Shown here: one piece after another, positions 63,246-64,000 of the stretch
How positions within the stretch are numbered: position 1 is the first letter of the stretch
Layout of the letters: each line of letters starts with the position of its first letter
Assembly: GCF_945957355.1 (NCBI RefSeq)
Contig: NZ_CAMFKM010000001.1
Coordinates: forward strand, 186,001 to 250,000
Length of the DNA stretch: 64,000 nucleotides
From: an uncultured Reyranella sp.
GTDB lineage: Bacteria; Pseudomonadota; Alphaproteobacteria; Reyranellales; Reyranellaceae
Direction: 5' to 3'
The notes under the pieces: generated by a model
What the model was told of the DNA's origin: nothing
Seen by the model: only the letters and a program-made list of their open reading frames with translations
Database searches by the model: none
Made by a program: the position numbers and the translations under genes

Positions 63246-64000
63246 TTACTTGTTCGCGGCTTCGAAGCGCTTGAGCTGCTCGTTGCCAGCCTTCACGGCG
63301 TCGTCGAGCGCGGTCTTCGCGTCCTTCTTGCCCGACCACACGTTCTCGAGTTCGCCGTCGACGATGTCGCGGATCTGCACGAAGTTGCCGATGCGCAGGC
63401 CCTTCGAATTCGCCGTCGGCGGATTGAGCGTCAGCTCCTGGACGGCCACTTCGCGACCCGGGAACTTCTTGTAGAAGCCTTCCTTCTCGGTCGCCTCTGC
63501 AGCGGCCAGGGTGATCGGCACATAACCCGTCTCCTGGTGCCACTTGGCCTGCACCGGCGTGCTGGCGAGGTAGCTCAGGAACTTGGCGACGCCCTTGTAC
63601 TCGGCCGCCGGACGGCCCTGCAGCACCCACAGCGTGGCGCCGCCGATGATCGAGTTCTGCGGCTTGGCAATGACGTCGGGCGAATAGGGCATCATACCGA
63701 TGCCGTACTTGCTCGTGCCGCCCAGCGCCTTGTCGATGCCCGCGGCCGAACCGGACGAGGCGATGTGGAACACGCAGTCACCGGCGGTGAACAGCGCCGT
63801 CGACTTGCCCTCGCGGCCGCCGTAGACGAACGTCTTGTCCTTGGTCCAGTCGGCCAGCATCTGAATGAACTTGACCCGGGCTGGGTCGTTGAACTTCAGC
63901 TCGATGTCGGTGCCCCCGAAGCCGTTGTCCTTCGTGGCATAGGGCAGATTGTGCCAGGCGCCGTAATTTTCGATCATGGTCCAGGTCTGCCACTGCGGCG
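63246..64000 (-). CDS. ugpB: sn-glycerol-3-phosphate-type binding protein (N-terminus beyond window)
   Basis: The window contains the C-terminal 250 or so residues of a class-1 binding protein. AWHNLPYATKDNGFGGTDIEL is the diagnostic UgpB motif, with GRPAAEYKGVAKFLSYLAST and QAKWHQETGYVPIT following. The frame continues past the window end without a stop (before Met at 63977, residues read PQWQTWT), so the start is outside. It delivers substrate to UgpAE. Confidence 0.93.
   Translation of the reverse strand, partial: PQWQTWTMIENYGAWHNLPYATKDNGFGGTDIELKFNDPARVKFIQMLADWTKDKTFVYGGREGKSTALFTAGDCVFHIASSGSAAGIDKALGGTSKYGIGMMPYSPDVIAKPQNSIIGGATLWVLQGRPAAEYKGVAKFLSYLASTPVQAKWHQETGYVPITLAAAEATEKEGFYKKFPGREVAVQELTLNPPTANSKGLRIGNFVQIRDIVDGELENVWSGKKDAKTALDDAVKAGNEQLKRFEAANK

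Overview
The window is dense, GC-rich chromosomal DNA (codon third positions strongly G/C) from an alphaproteobacterium. The best lineage evidence is gene order: pckA, a HugZ-like gene, chvI, chvG, a short hprK, rapZ, a mannose-family EIIA, HPr and ahcY in one block, followed by tsaE, amgK, murU, addB and addA, with trp, accD and folC genes nearby. This order is typical of Rhizobiales/Rhodospirillales relatives; I cannot name a genus. No phage, insertion sequence, CRISPR array, rRNA or tRNA gene was seen. About 61 protein genes are called, two of them cut by the window ends (1-98 and 63246-64000).

Layout. 1-5.3 kb: an orphan NMT1/THI5-like binding protein, DNA polymerase I, an exported protein and a glutathione transferase. 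5.3-9.7 kb: a small surface-sugar island of two tandem paralogous GT4 glycosyltransferases, divergent from an SDR and a formyltransferase-fold protein. 9.75-12.45 kb: a run of envelope proteins (HdeA-like, glycine-zipper lipoprotein, DUF2950, DUF3300). 12.6-23.3 kb: a membrane adenylate/guanylate cyclase, PEP carboxykinase, the ChvG/ChvI two-component system, the nitrogen-type PTS regulators and ahcY. 23.3-32.2 kb: tsaE-amgK-murU-addB-addA, joined by overlapping stop/start codons, then thioredoxin. 32.2-36.4 kb: accD-folC, a penicillin-binding carboxypeptidase and a metallo-beta-lactamase-fold hydrolase. 36.5-43.2 kb: a long minus-strand run, polyprenyl synthase-glpK-pyrF-trpF-ridA-trpB-trpA. 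43.2-45.3 kb: methyltransferase, S49 peptidase and an NTF2-fold protein. 45.3-49.1 kb: a catabolic cluster with an L-type carbamoylase, a FadR-like GntR regulator, uronate dehydrogenase and a D-carbamoylase. 49.2-53.1 kb: DsbD/ScsB, an exported redoxin and DUF3500. 53.1-59.3 kb: a zinc metallopeptidase, a ROK-type protein with rearranged motifs, a cysteine synthase homologue, an exported HAD protein, an EEP-fold hydrolase and a Cys-containing exported protein. 59.5-64 kb: a glycerol-3-phosphate-type ABC importer (ugpBAEC) with a fumarylacetoacetase-family gene.

How genes work together: HPr, EIIA, HPr kinase, ChvG/I and pckA form the known alphaproteobacterial link between carbon/nitrogen state, envelope signalling and gluconeogenesis. 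AmgK and MurU recycle MurNAc to UDP-MurNAc. AddA and AddB form a recombination helicase-nuclease. UgpBAEC and GlpK could together feed glycerol-3-phosphate metabolism.

Most notable observations: the protein at 54250-55338 carries ROK sugar-kinase motifs in circularly permuted order; two start codons (tsaE and the cyclase) lie in or against long perfect hairpins; a perfect TTGTC-N-GACAA palindrome sits just upstream of the GntR gene; and two large compound palindromic repeats occupy intergenic regions at 36.4 and 63.1 kb.
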